DNA from: an uncultured Acidobacteriia bacterium
Lineage (GTDB): Bacteria; Acidobacteriota; Terriglobia; Bryobacterales; Bryobacteraceae
Direction: 5' to 3'
Assembly: GCA_903851195.1 (NCBI GenBank)
Contig: CAINNJ010000001.1
Location: 62,001 to 126,000 of the forward strand
DNA length: 64,000 nt
Below are positions 24,700-33,838 of this stretch, piece by piece (the first letter of the stretch is position 1; each line of letters opens with the position of its first letter). The translations under genes were made by a program, and so were the position numbers. The notes beneath the pieces are model-generated. The model ran no database searches and was not told the origin of the DNA. It saw only the letters and a list, made by a program, of their open reading frames with translations.

Positions 24700-25518
24700 A
24701 TGTCATTTCCAGTACCCCCATGCAGGCGGCATCTTATCGAGGTACACGATCAGCCGTGGTGCCCCGGAGTTCTTCGCGACGCCCTGACGGAGTGGTTGCG
24801 CGTTCTTTGGGAATACAGTCAGGCCGCGACAGTGATCGCGCCGTTACTCGCGCGTACCCTCAGTAGTTCCGATACTTTCCGTATTGTCGACCTGTGTTCG
24901 GGAGCGGGCGGGCCGATCGTTCCGGTTCAGCGGCAACTGGCCCTCCTGGGTTTGAGCGTGCCTGCCGTCATCACAGATAAGTACCCGGCGCCGGCCCTGG
25001 CGGATCAGCTATCTGAAAGCAGCGGCAATCTGACCGTGATGCCACAGCCGGTCGATGCCAGAGAACTGCCGGAGTCTCTGACCGGCTGCCGGACGCTGTT
25101 CAACGCCTTTCATCACTTCACGCCGCCGGAAGCCAAAAGAATCCTGGAAGACGCTTACCGGAAGGGACAGCCGATTGCAATTTTCGAGATTACGGAACGC
25201 ACGCTTCTCAAGGTGCTGCTCTGCTTTCCCGCGTCTTTTCTGAGTGTCTTTCTGCTGCTGAAGCGAATGAGGCCGCGCCTGTGGATCTGGTGGCTGCTTA
25301 CCTGGATCCTCCCCGTCATTCCGCTGCTGGTAGCCTGGGACGGCCTCGTATCCCACCTGCGGACTTACAGCCCGGCGGAGATTCGGCGTCTGATCGATGG
25401 GCTGAGTTCCGGAAGTTATCGGTGGGAGACCGGACGAGTCGCCGCGCCGCGCGGAGGAGTGGAGATCACTTACCTGATCGGGCATCCCGTGAGGCGGGCG
25501 GCAGCAGCGTTTCGATAA
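24700..25518 (+). CDS. SAM-dependent methyltransferase-like protein with membrane segment
   Basis: A 272-residue protein; GGAGAG precedes ATG 24700. Motif I of class I methyltransferases is seen at residues about 66-77 (FRIVDLCSGAGGPIVPV), with an acidic residue after the next strand (AVITDKYPAP) and FNAFHHFTPPEAKRIL as the post-III region. Residues about 168-215 are hydrophobic (LLCFPASFLSVFLLLKRM, WWLLTWILPVIPLLVAW), suggesting a membrane anchor and so a lipophilic substrate. The 3' end overlaps the convergent glycosyltransferase gene by 53 bases. Its location next to the glycosyltransferase/desaturase/oxidase operon suggests joint action on one lipid-like product, which is inference only. 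Confidence 0.7.
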   Translation: MSFPVPPCRRHLIEVHDQPWCPGVLRDALTEWLRVLWEYSQAATVIAPLLARTLSSSDTFRIVDLCSGAGGPIVPVQRQLALLGLSVPAVITDKYPAPALADQLSESSGNLTVMPQPVDARELPESLTGCRTLFNAFHHFTPPEAKRILEDAYRKGQPIAIFEITERTLLKVLLCFPASFLSVFLLLKRMRPRLWIWWLLTWILPVIPLLVAWDGLVSHLRTYSPAEIRRLIDGLSSGSYRWETGRVAAPRGGVEITYLIGHPVRRAAAAFR

Positions 25519-26743
25519 TATCCGCGGCGCGGCGCGCTCCTCCGGCGGAGCGGATGGAAGACGCCACCACCTGCGCATTCCGGACATAAGAAGGCTCATC
25601 CAGAACGGCGCGAATCGCGGCTTTCAGCTGCGGCGCATGAAGGCCCTTCAGACCGACTAACTTCCCCGTCCCCGTATAAAGCAGGCGGGCCGCGATCGCC
25701 GGCTGCTCGTAAGTGATCGGCACGGCAACCAGAGGAATCCCGCACGACAGCCCATCGAGTACGGTGTTCAGGCCCGCATGTGTGAGGGCCAGGCGCGCCC
25801 GCGCAAGCACTTCCAGCTGGGGGGCGTAGTTCACCGCCACCGGATTCCCCGGCAGCAGTTCCACCGCACGCGGGCTAAGTCCGCCACAGTGCGCGAGCAC
25901 CAGCTGCAGACCGAGTTCGGCGCAAGCCGCGGCAAAGCACCGAAACACCTCTTCCTTCGAGAACTGGAGCGTTCCCAGCGACGCATAGACCAGCGGGCGG
26001 CCGTCCAGTCTTTCCCACGGAAACGGCACGGTCACGCCGGACGGATTGCGCAGCGGCCCGGCGTAATGAAATGTCGAGGGTAACTCGCGGCGGGGAAAGT
26101 CGAAAGCCGGCGGCTGCTGACTAATCTGGGCCAGAGTGGAAAACGAGGCTTCCGCCGTCTTATGGGGAGCGAGACCCCACTCACGCCGCCAGCGCGCCAC
26201 CACCGCGGAAACCGGTGACATGGTTCGCGTCGAAACCGCATAACCGAGTAAGTTGCGGGCGCGGCGCCACCACTGCGTTCCGTAAGTCCAGTCCGTGAAA
26301 GGCGGAGGCACGGTGGATTCGCGGTTCAGCGCCAGAGCGTTGCAGATGGTGACGAAAGGCAGCCCCAGCAGTTCGGCGACGCTGCCGCCCGCGGGCTCCA
26401 TCTGATCGACCAGCAGCATTTCGATGCCGCGGGAACGCACCACGGACGGAGCGTCGCGGCACATCATTTCCGTGGTTTTCGTGACGGCGCGGATGGTGAA
26501 CCGCAGCGCGGCAAGACCCTCCAGACGGCCGAGTTGCTCCAGCGATACAGGCAGAGATCCGGAGGGGTGATCCGTCTGACCGACCGCCGCGAACTCCAGC
26601 CCCTCGGCCCTCGCGCGAGCCTCGGTGTCCTGCATGTGGAGGAACGTCACGCGGTGGCCACGCGAGATCAGCTCACGGCCCAGCGCGCCGAAGGGGTGGA
26701 TGTGGCCCGGCACCGGCGGGCTGATGATGCCGAAGTGCGTCAG
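25466..26743 (-). CDS. CrtX/MGT-like glycosyltransferase (GT1 family)
   Basis: About 425 residues if the start is CTG 26743, which overlaps the desaturase TGA by four bases (CTGA) and opens straight into the family N-terminus THFGIISPPVPGHIHPFGAL; there is no ATG, GTG or TTG close by in frame. The N-terminal domain resembles zeaxanthin glucosyltransferase CrtX (GHRVTFLHMQDTEARA). The C-terminal nucleotide-sugar site is THAGLNTVLDGLSCGIPLVA followed by PITYEQPAIAARL. GT1 enzymes transfer a sugar from a nucleotide donor to small lipophilic acceptors. It is the last gene of a minus-strand operon after the desaturase and the FAD oxidase; the acceptor is unknown, and no carotenoid genes are nearby. 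Confidence 0.82.
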   Translation of the reverse strand: MTHFGIISPPVPGHIHPFGALGRELISRGHRVTFLHMQDTEARARAEGLEFAAVGQTDHPSGSLPVSLEQLGRLEGLAALRFTIRAVTKTTEMMCRDAPSVVRSRGIEMLLVDQMEPAGGSVAELLGLPFVTICNALALNRESTVPPPFTDWTYGTQWWRRARNLLGYAVSTRTMSPVSAVVARWRREWGLAPHKTAEASFSTLAQISQQPPAFDFPRRELPSTFHYAGPLRNPSGVTVPFPWERLDGRPLVYASLGTLQFSKEEVFRCFAAACAELGLQLVLAHCGGLSPRAVELLPGNPVAVNYAPQLEVLARARLALTHAGLNTVLDGLSCGIPLVAVPITYEQPAIAARLLYTGTGKLVGLKGLHAPQLKAAIRAVLDEPSYVRNAQVVASSIRSAGGARRAADIIETLLPPASRDARSGK

Positions 26744-27786
26744 CGGTCGCGTCTCCGGCCGCCCTTGCGATACAGGGTGCGCAGGGAATGCGCGAGGCCC
26801 GGGCTCCGCACCTGGTGGTACATGGCTTCGGCCGGCAGACTGCCCGAAACCCGTTTCCACGCTGCGGGCAGATTGTGATAGGGAATGCCGGGGAAATAGT
26901 GGTGCAGCGCATGATAGCGGAGCCCTACCGGCGCCCAGAGTTCGGTCCACAGCGCGCCGGGCGTATCGATGGAGTCGATCAGCTGGCCGCGTCTGTCGAG
27001 AGGCTGGCCAGCGCTCTCATAGGCGTGCGCGCCCAGCGTGCGCAAAGTATTAACGAAACTGATGAGTGAAGACACCGCCAGCCAAATCGCGAACGCGCGG
27101 CCCGGCAAGACGCCGTCCAGCCACAAAGCGACAAAAGCCGCCCACAAAAGCAGGATGGCCACAGTCTGGCGCCGCACCATGCGGATGGTTTCCGCAGAAG
27201 CCTCCCGCCGGTAAGCGAAATTCATGGTGAGCGACGAAGCATGCACCACAAGCCAGCGCTGCAAGCCGGGCCACACCAAACCCGCCGGCGTGAGAATCAG
27301 GAAACGGACGAGAAGGGCAAGCGGGATAAAAAAGCTATGGAGCGAGAATCCCAGCGTCATCCTGTTGTTACTCGCGAAAGGAAGATACTCGGGATCGAGA
27401 TTCGTGCCGTAAGTGCTGAGACCGTGGTGACTCTGGTGGACGCCCGAATAGACGCAGGACGGAATAAGCATCGGGAAACCGACAAGCAGGTTCCAGACAG
27501 TCTCAAACCCGCGCAGGGAGCGGGCGCCCTGGTGAGTGATTTCGTGAATAAACAGGAGCGCCCGGTAGAGAGCGAGCACCGCTACGGCGATTCCCGCAAA
27601 CATGCCGGCTGAGAAGGGCCGCGACCAGACCGCGAACGCAAAGGCAGCCCAGCCGATCGCCGAGGCGGACAGCAGGTCGGCCCAGTACACGCGCGGCCGG
27701 GGAGCATGGAGATCGCGAACCAGTTCCCGGATGCGTCGATCCTCCACGTCGAACGAAGAGAGAGACGGCGATTGAGTCACGCTCAT
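26740..27786 (-). CDS. Membrane fatty acid desaturase family protein
   Basis: A 348-residue membrane protein of the fatty-acid desaturase/hydroxylase superfamily. The three histidine clusters are visible: HEITH near residue 80, HQSHH near 117, and HALHHYFP near 302. Together they bind the di-iron centre. Several hydrophobic spans surround them (AGIAVAVLALYRALLFI, AILLLWAAFVALWLDG). The start overlaps the oxidase stop by four bases (ATGA), and the stop overlaps the CTG of the glycosyltransferase. The reaction could be desaturation or hydroxylation of an acyl or isoprenoid chain. It differs from the acyl-CoA desaturase at 41794 in box spacing and context. Confidence 0.85.
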   Translation of the reverse strand: MSVTQSPSLSSFDVEDRRIRELVRDLHAPRPRVYWADLLSASAIGWAAFAFAVWSRPFSAGMFAGIAVAVLALYRALLFIHEITHQGARSLRGFETVWNLLVGFPMLIPSCVYSGVHQSHHGLSTYGTNLDPEYLPFASNNRMTLGFSLHSFFIPLALLVRFLILTPAGLVWPGLQRWLVVHASSLTMNFAYRREASAETIRMVRRQTVAILLLWAAFVALWLDGVLPGRAFAIWLAVSSLISFVNTLRTLGAHAYESAGQPLDRRGQLIDSIDTPGALWTELWAPVGLRYHALHHYFPGIPYHNLPAAWKRVSGSLPAEAMYHQVRSPGLAHSLRTLYRKGGRRRDR

Positions 27787-29408
27787 GATTGCGGTTCGGC
27801 AACCGGGACATAGCGGCCGGGCGCAAGGATTTCCTGCGGATCGACGGCCAGTTTCAGCCCCCGGAGTAAGTTGTAATAGGCCGGCTGCAGGTGTTGTTTG
27901 TTCATGCCCGCGATTCCGAGGCGATAAGAATAGTATCCTTCGCGCTCCAGTTCCGATTGTAACCTTGAGTAACAGGCCATGGCTTTGGAATCTTCTCCGG
28001 GCACATGGCGGTCATAACTGATGGAGATCACACAGGCGACCGATCGCTCCGTCAGCAACGTCATCGAGATCTGTGGTTCGAAGCCGGATTCGAACAGAAT
28101 CCTCTCGGCCTTTCGGACAAGGTTCGACGCTTCGGCGCCGTCCAGCGGGGCCACGGGCGCGGCCCACAGAACGCCACATCCGTCGCGATCCGGATCGGCA
28201 TCGGCCGGCGCGGGCATCCGCTTCCTCCAGTAGACGCTGCCGAGAGTCTGCCGCGTGGGAATGCCTTTCAGCAGGCCGAACACGGGCCGCACGAGTTCCA
28301 GAGTGCGGGTCAGATCGAGGCCGGTGACCGACTTATACGCGCCCTTGAATCGCGACGCGAAGGCCAGCATACGATCGTCGAGGAACTGCAGCTTATCCAC
28401 GCTCTTCGAGGCCGCGGCGCGCAGTAATCGCCGGGCTTCCTTCACCTGTAACTTCGTGCCATAGAGCGCCCCGGAACCGCTCCAGCGCGTGAACTTGAGA
28501 TTCCGCCGCAGAACCTTCATTCGTTCCGGAGGAATCGGCATCGGTTCGCCCCACGGGAACTGCTGAATCCCGGCGAGCACCTTGTAATCGTTCGCGATGT
28601 GGACCGCGCTGCGCAACGTTCCGTCGAGGCGCAGCGGACGAAGCGCGTCGATGATCGGGCCGAGTCCGTCTTCGCGGTCGCACTGGAAGAAAAAGGCCTG
28701 AAAATACTCCGGCGCCGGCATGAGCCAGATGGTCATCTCGGTGACGATGCCGAAGTTGGATTGCGAGAACAGGCCGTCGAGACTCGGCCCCAGACCCCAG
28801 CGATATACCTGCGCGGCGCGCGCCCGCGGCAGACCGGCGTACCCGGTGCGAATCACGGCCCCGTTACCCAGCACCACTTCGAGGCCGCAGACATTCGAGA
28901 AATGGTCGCCATAAGGAGTGTGGCCGAAGCCGCGTTCCATGGCATTGCCGATCAGACTGCAATCGGGACTCGAACCGGTCGCATCCATCCAGAGCCGCGA
29001 TTGACGTTTTTGCAGGAAGTCGAATAAGTCGGCCTGCGTGACGCCGGGTTGCACGGTGACATACCCGAGCGATTCGCTGAAGCCGGAAATCCGGTTCATC
29101 CGGCTCAGGTCGAGCAGGGCGCAACCACTAACTACCGGCACGCGGGATCCGTAGCCCCAGTTCTTCCCGCTGCTCACCGGATAGACGGGGATCTTATGGC
29201 GGCCCGCGATGCGAACCAGTTCGCTCACCTCGCGCGGATTTTCCGGCCGCAGGATAACGGAGACGCGCTGGTCCGTCGGAAACGTAGCGGTCTCCGCCGC
29301 CAGCAAAGCCTCGGGCTGCGAGATAACAAAGGACGGGCCGAGCAGGCCGGTCCACTCGCGGGTCGCAAGATTGAGCCGCGCCGGTTCTAACTGAAGATTT
29401 GGCACCAA
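27783..29408 (-). CDS. FAD-binding oxidase, vanillyl-alcohol-oxidase / 4-cresol-dehydrogenase type
   Basis: Up to 541 residues; the start is TTG 29408 or GTG 29405, neither with a clear ribosome site. The N-terminal PCMH-type FAD domain has IPVYPVSSGKNWGYGS and the diagnostic GNAMERGFGHTPYGDHF, which matches the RG-G-TPYGDH motif of 4-cresol dehydrogenase and vanillyl-alcohol oxidase. The C-terminus has the family ending DPQEILAPGRYVP. These flavoproteins oxidise para-alkyl phenols; the covalent flavin residue was not assigned. It is the first gene of the three-gene minus-strand operon. The substrate may be an aromatic lipid, given the neighbours, but this is inference. Confidence 0.8.
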   Translation of the reverse strand: MVPNLQLEPARLNLATREWTGLLGPSFVISQPEALLAAETATFPTDQRVSVILRPENPREVSELVRIAGRHKIPVYPVSSGKNWGYGSRVPVVSGCALLDLSRMNRISGFSESLGYVTVQPGVTQADLFDFLQKRQSRLWMDATGSSPDCSLIGNAMERGFGHTPYGDHFSNVCGLEVVLGNGAVIRTGYAGLPRARAAQVYRWGLGPSLDGLFSQSNFGIVTEMTIWLMPAPEYFQAFFFQCDREDGLGPIIDALRPLRLDGTLRSAVHIANDYKVLAGIQQFPWGEPMPIPPERMKVLRRNLKFTRWSGSGALYGTKLQVKEARRLLRAAASKSVDKLQFLDDRMLAFASRFKGAYKSVTGLDLTRTLELVRPVFGLLKGIPTRQTLGSVYWRKRMPAPADADPDRDGCGVLWAAPVAPLDGAEASNLVRKAERILFESGFEPQISMTLLTERSVACVISISYDRHVPGEDSKAMACYSRLQSELEREGYYSYRLGIAGMNKQHLQPAYYNLLRGLKLAVDPQEILAPGRYVPVAEPQS

Positions 29409-29902
29409 TAATACGTTGTTACCATGTCTCCGGGCAAACGCGCCCGATTCAGGGTATCAAATGTTACTTCGGGCAAAACCACGGCCACTAACTCGGCGGG
29501 GATCTCGGCGGCGCCTACCGCTACGGCGCCAAACAATCGGCCATCCCGCCATGTAAGTCAGGGGGGATTCCGTTCGCGCTGGCCGGTAACTCCGGCTCAT
29601 GCAGGACTTTTCCTGATCGAGCGAAGTGACCTGACTTCGAGGGGCGGCGGCTTGGGGGACACAGGGTGGCAGCTGCAGTATCGAAGGGTAATCGTCGACT
29701 TGATGTGCGATCTGGTTTCTTCCAGGCGGACTTGCGGGATACTGGGTGACGGAAACTCTATGATTCGCTGTGAAACGGCGAGTTCGGGCGGACGCCGCAG
29801 GCGGAAGGCGTGAAGAGCCGGGACATGCGCCTGACGGATGTTCACGGAGAGGGTGAGTTCACGAACCACCCGGTGGGGTAGGATCGATTCCGGGGGGACG
29901 CG
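29409..29902. other. Intergenic region without a supported gene
   Basis: 494 bases between divergent units. It should hold promoters for the FAD-oxidase operon and for the small gene at 29903. A TAGGAT box lies at 29879-29884, 18 bases before ATG 29903. Open frames here have no protein-like composition. Confidence 0.5.
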
Positions 29903-30103
29903 ATGAAGACCGAAACCGATTTCATCCGAGGCGTACGAGGCAAGCTCTTCCGGCGACAGGCGGAGATGCGGCTGCCCATCTATCTGGATCCGGAAATAGA
30001 AAGTTATCTCGCCGAACGCGCCGCGAAGAAAGGCGTGCGCCTGGCGGAACTGACCAACGGCTTGCTCAAACAGGCGATTTTGATGATGGAGTCGGTTCAA
30101 TAG
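29903..30103 (+). CDS. Small ribbon-helix-helix-like protein
   Basis: A 66-residue basic protein starting at ATG 29903 with a GGGGGGAC ribosome site. The sequence RLPIYLDPEIESYLAERAAKK-G-V-RLAELTNGLLKQAI has the strand-helix-helix rhythm of CopG/MetJ-type DNA-binding proteins or of the antitoxin-like regulators of that class. No toxin gene is next to it; the aldo/keto reductase follows 18 bases later on the same strand. It may be an autorepressor for this pair. Assignment is by pattern only. Confidence 0.55.
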   Translation: MKTETDFIRGVRGKLFRRQAEMRLPIYLDPEIESYLAERAAKKGVRLAELTNGLLKQAILMMESVQ

Positions 30104-30121
30104 AACGAAGGAGAACCCTGT

Positions 30122-31039
30122 ATGGAACGAAGGCGTATTGGAACCCTGGAAGTTTCCGTCGTCGGACTGGGCTGCAACAACTTTGGCTGGCGTATCGATA
30201 AGGCTGCGACCAGAGAGGTAGTGGCGGCGGCGCTGGATGCCGGCATCAATTTCCTCGACACCGCCGATATGTACGGGGCCGGGCAGAGCGAAGAATTCCT
30301 CGCCGATGCCCTGGGCAGCCGCCGCGAGGATGTGGTGCTCGCGACCAAGTTCGGCATGAGCATGGGCGAAGGTAAATCCGGCGCGAAGCGAGCCTACATT
30401 CGGGAAGCGTGCGAGGCGAGCCTGCGGCGGCTGAAGAGCGACCATATCGACCTCTACCAGCTCCACACACCGGACACCTCGACCTCGATTACCGAAACCC
30501 TGGGCGCGCTGGACGAACTGGTGAAAGCGGGTAAGGTGCGCGAGATCGGCTGTTCGAATTTCAAGGCGGATCAACTGCAATCGGCGGCCTCCGCCGTGAA
30601 GCCCGGCGCGGCGAAGTTCGTGAGCGTGCAGAACAACTACAGCCTGCTGCATCGCGAACCGGAGCAGGGTGTCCTGCAGGAGTGCCGGAAGCTGGGCATC
30701 GCCTTCATCCCCTACTTCCCCCTTGCCAACGGCATGCTGAGCGGCAAATATCGCAAGGGGCAGCCGGCGCCGGAAAACAGCCGCGGCAAAGACGCTTGGG
30801 GCCCGAATATGTTCTCGGATAAAAACCTCGATATCGTGGAAAAGCTGATCGATTACGCAGAACGGCACGGCCGTACGCTGCTGGAACTGGCGGTTTCCTG
30901 GCTGGCCGCGCAGGACACCGTGACCTCCGTGATCACCGGCGCCAAGACCGTGGACCAGGTGCGCACCAACGCGGCGGCGGCGAACTGGAAGCTCGCGCCG
31001 GCGGATCTGGCCGCCATCGACGCCATCACCGCGGGTTAG
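30122..31039 (+). CDS. Aldo/keto reductase
   Basis: A 305-residue TIM-barrel oxidoreductase using NADPH. The catalytic tetrad is visible: Asp and Tyr in FLDTADMYGAGQSEEF, Lys in VVLATKFGMS, and His in DLYQLHTPD. The cofactor-binding end is present as SVITGAKTVDQVRTNAAA. The gene has a GAAGGAG ribosome site and follows a small ribbon-helix-helix-like gene by 18 bases. Members reduce carbonyls of sugars, aldehydes or xenobiotics; the substrate cannot be told from sequence. Closest in pattern to the YajO/Tas-like general aldo/keto reductases. Confidence 0.92.
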   Translation: MERRRIGTLEVSVVGLGCNNFGWRIDKAATREVVAAALDAGINFLDTADMYGAGQSEEFLADALGSRREDVVLATKFGMSMGEGKSGAKRAYIREACEASLRRLKSDHIDLYQLHTPDTSTSITETLGALDELVKAGKVREIGCSNFKADQLQSAASAVKPGAAKFVSVQNNYSLLHREPEQGVLQECRKLGIAFIPYFPLANGMLSGKYRKGQPAPENSRGKDAWGPNMFSDKNLDIVEKLIDYAERHGRTLLELAVSWLAAQDTVTSVITGAKTVDQVRTNAAAANWKLAPADLAAIDAITAG

Positions 31040-31078
31040 CTTTCAGGAATCCTTCAGCGACACGCCGGACAATAGGTT

Positions 31079-33838
31079 GTGCGGCGTCTCTTCCTGTTTC
31101 TGATTCTTGCCCCTTCCCTGCTCGCGCAAAGTTCGCTGACCGGGCGTGTGACGGACGAATCGGGCGCGGTGGTTCCCCGGGCTTCCGTCACCCTCACCAG
31201 CGCGGGCGGAGCGAAGAAAGCGGTCGCGGCAGCAGACGGCGTCTACATCTTCACAGGTCTGGTTCCGGCCGACTACAAAGTGAGCGCGGTCGCGCCCGCG
31301 TTGGTGATGCCCCAACCCGTCACCGTCACAGTTCGCCCCGGGCCGAACACGCTTGACCTGCAGCTCCATGTGGCCGCAGCCGCGCAACAGGTCACCGTGA
31401 CGGACAACGCCGGGCCGGCGCTCAGCACGGAAGCCTCGAACAACGCCAGCGCAACGATCATTAAAGGCGAAGACCTGGATGCCCTGTCCGACGATCCGGC
31501 CGATCTGCAGGCGGATCTCGAAGCGCTGGCCGGCCCCGCGGCGGGACCTGGCGGCGGCGCCATCTTTGTCGACGGTTTCAGCGGCGGCCAGTTGCCGCCC
31601 AAGGAATCGATTCGCGAAATCCGCATCAATTCGAATCCTTTTTCTCCCGAATACGACAAACTGGGCTACGGGCGAATCGAGATTTTCACCAAACCGGGTT
31701 CGGATAGGTTTCACGGCTCGGTCGGCTACAATTTCGCCACGGATAAGTGGAATTCGCGCAATCCGTACAGCGCGCAGAAAGCGCCGCTGCTGCTGCAGGA
31801 GTCGGAGAACAGCCTGAGCGGCCCGCTGACGAAGAAGAGTTCCTTCACCTCCGACCTGGAGTATCAGGCGGTGGACAACGGCTCCATCACGAACGGCGTG
31901 ATCCTCGATGCGGCCACGCAGATGCCCGCCGCTTTTTCGTCCGTGCTGAAAACTCCGCAAAGGCACATCCTGGTGGGCCCGCATGTCGATTATCAGATCG
32001 ACGACGACAACACTCTCGGCCTGCGCTACCTCTACACGCGCGCCGATATTAAAGACGGCGGCATCGGCAGTTTCGACCTGATTTCACGCGGCACCCATAC
32101 GCTGCACACGTTCGATACCGCGCAGATCGTGGAGACGTCCGTGCACGGCACGCTGGTCAACGAAACGCGTTTTCAGTACTTCCGTTCCGCGCTGACGAAC
32201 ACCGCGAACACCGTCGCGCCGGTGATTCAGGTACTCGGCGCGTTCACCGGCGGCGGCGCCACCACCAGCCACGGCAGCGATCTGCAGAACAGTTATGAAC
32301 TGCAGAACTACACGTCGAAACTGCGCGCCACGCACTTCTTCCGCTTCGGCGTGCGGCTTCGCGGTCAGAGCGACGACAGTTCCTCCCCGGCGAATTTCAA
32401 CGGAACGTTTACGTTCTCCTCCATCGATCAATACCGGAAAGGGCTGCCTTCGCAGTTTTCGATCAGCGGCGGGAAACCGGAGATCGCGCTGCACCAGTGG
32501 GACACCGGCCTGTTCTTCGGCGACGACTGGAAACTGCGCCCGAACCTCACCGTTAATCTCGGCATGCGCTATGAGACGCAAACGAACATTCACGACTGGC
32601 GGGATTTCGCTCCCCGCGTGGCGTTCGCCTGGGCTCCCGGCTCACTAAAAGGCAAGTCGGGAAAAACCGTGCTGCGTGGCGGCTTCGGCCTGTTCTATGA
32701 CCGGTTCCCGCTGGCCAACTCCCTCACGGCGGCGCGTTTCAACGGCGTCGTGCAGCAGCAATATGTGGTGACGAATCCGGGCTTTTATCCGGTCATTCCG
32801 TCGCTCGCGTCGCTCAGCGCCAGCCAGTCCACGCAGACGGTCTATCAGATCGACAAGAACCTGCGCGCCCCCTATATCGCGCAATCCGCGCTGACGCTGG
32901 AGCGGCAACTGCCACGCAACACAACGCTGGCGCTGACGTATACGAACTCGCACTCCGTGCACGTCTTCCGTTCGCTCGATATCAATCCGCCCGCGACGCA
33001 CCCCTACGGCACGCAGGGCCCGATCTTCCTCATGTCGTCTTCCGGCCTGTACAACCAGAATCAGCTGATCGCGAACGTGAACGCGAAACTCAGCGCGGGC
33101 GTCTCCCTGTTCGGCTATTACACGCTGAACCGGGCCCGCAGCGATTCGGACGGCATCGGCACGTTCCCGGCCAATCCTTACAATTACGCAGGCGAATACG
33201 GGCCGGCGGCCACGGATATCCGGCAGCGATTCCTGGTCGGCGGCACGATTTATCTGCGCTGGAATATCCGGCTGAATCCGCTGTTCACGCTGCAATCCGG
33301 CGCGCCCTTCAACATTACGACCGGGCAGGATCTCTACGGCACCACCCTGTTCACGGCGCGGCCCGGGATCGCCACGGATCCCACGCTCCCCGGCGTGATC
33401 CGCACAGCTTATGGACTGCTCGATCCGAATCCCGCAGCAGGTGAAAAAATCGTGCCGCGAAATGACGGCCGAGGGCCGGAGATCGTGAGCTTCAATCTGC
33501 GCGTCGGACGGACATGGGGTTTCGGTCCGGAGAAAGGCGGCGGTGGCGCGGTGCGGTCTTCCAGAGATTCCGGACCGGCCACCGGCCCCGCGCTCTCCGC
33601 TCCAACCGGAAACCGCGGCCTGTTCAATCAGCCCTCCACCCCGCGAAAATACAATCTCACCGTGGCGATGTCCACGCGCAATTTGCTGAATCACACCAAT
33701 CCGGGACCAATTATCGGAAATATCAGTTCGCCATTGTTCGGTCGCTCCAATCAGATGGCCGGCACTCCGAACGGAGAAGGCTTTTCCGAAGCGGCCAATA
33801 ACCGCCGTCTGGAGTTGCAGCTGAGGTTCGTCTATTGA
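31079..33838 (+). CDS. Oar-like TonB-dependent receptor with carboxypeptidase-regulatory domain
   Basis: A 919-residue outer-membrane protein with a GTG start and signal peptide (RRLFLFLILAPSLLAQ). Residues about 20-100 are a carboxypeptidase-regulatory-like beta-sandwich (LTGRVTDESGAVVPRASVTL). A plug-like domain follows, with FVDGFSGGQLPPKESIREIR, then a long beta-barrel region with alternating aromatic strands ending in RLELQLRFVY (terminal aromatic, typical for barrel assembly). Such Oar-like proteins are abundant in Acidobacteriota and may import or bind large substrates. The start is 39 bases after the aldo/keto reductase. It shares the GFSGGQLPP-SIREIRINSNPF motif with the receptor at 43658-46729. 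The downstream gene overlaps its stop (TTGA). Confidence 0.87.
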   Translation: MRRLFLFLILAPSLLAQSSLTGRVTDESGAVVPRASVTLTSAGGAKKAVAAADGVYIFTGLVPADYKVSAVAPALVMPQPVTVTVRPGPNTLDLQLHVAAAAQQVTVTDNAGPALSTEASNNASATIIKGEDLDALSDDPADLQADLEALAGPAAGPGGGAIFVDGFSGGQLPPKESIREIRINSNPFSPEYDKLGYGRIEIFTKPGSDRFHGSVGYNFATDKWNSRNPYSAQKAPLLLQESENSLSGPLTKKSSFTSDLEYQAVDNGSITNGVILDAATQMPAAFSSVLKTPQRHILVGPHVDYQIDDDNTLGLRYLYTRADIKDGGIGSFDLISRGTHTLHTFDTAQIVETSVHGTLVNETRFQYFRSALTNTANTVAPVIQVLGAFTGGGATTSHGSDLQNSYELQNYTSKLRATHFFRFGVRLRGQSDDSSSPANFNGTFTFSSIDQYRKGLPSQFSISGGKPEIALHQWDTGLFFGDDWKLRPNLTVNLGMRYETQTNIHDWRDFAPRVAFAWAPGSLKGKSGKTVLRGGFGLFYDRFPLANSLTAARFNGVVQQQYVVTNPGFYPVIPSLASLSASQSTQTVYQIDKNLRAPYIAQSALTLERQLPRNTTLALTYTNSHSVHVFRSLDINPPATHPYGTQGPIFLMSSSGLYNQNQLIANVNAKLSAGVSLFGYYTLNRARSDSDGIGTFPANPYNYAGEYGPAATDIRQRFLVGGTIYLRWNIRLNPLFTLQSGAPFNITTGQDLYGTTLFTARPGIATDPTLPGVIRTAYGLLDPNPAAGEKIVPRNDGRGPEIVSFNLRVGRTWGFGPEKGGGGAVRSSRDSGPATGPALSAPTGNRGLFNQPSTPRKYNLTVAMSTRNLLNHTNPGPIIGNISSPLFGRSNQMAGTPNGEGFSEAANNRRLELQLRFVY

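Noticed and set aside
29424-29813. 129-codon plus-strand open frame in the gap
   Set aside because: No ribosome site, no domain, Arg/Ser-rich composition.
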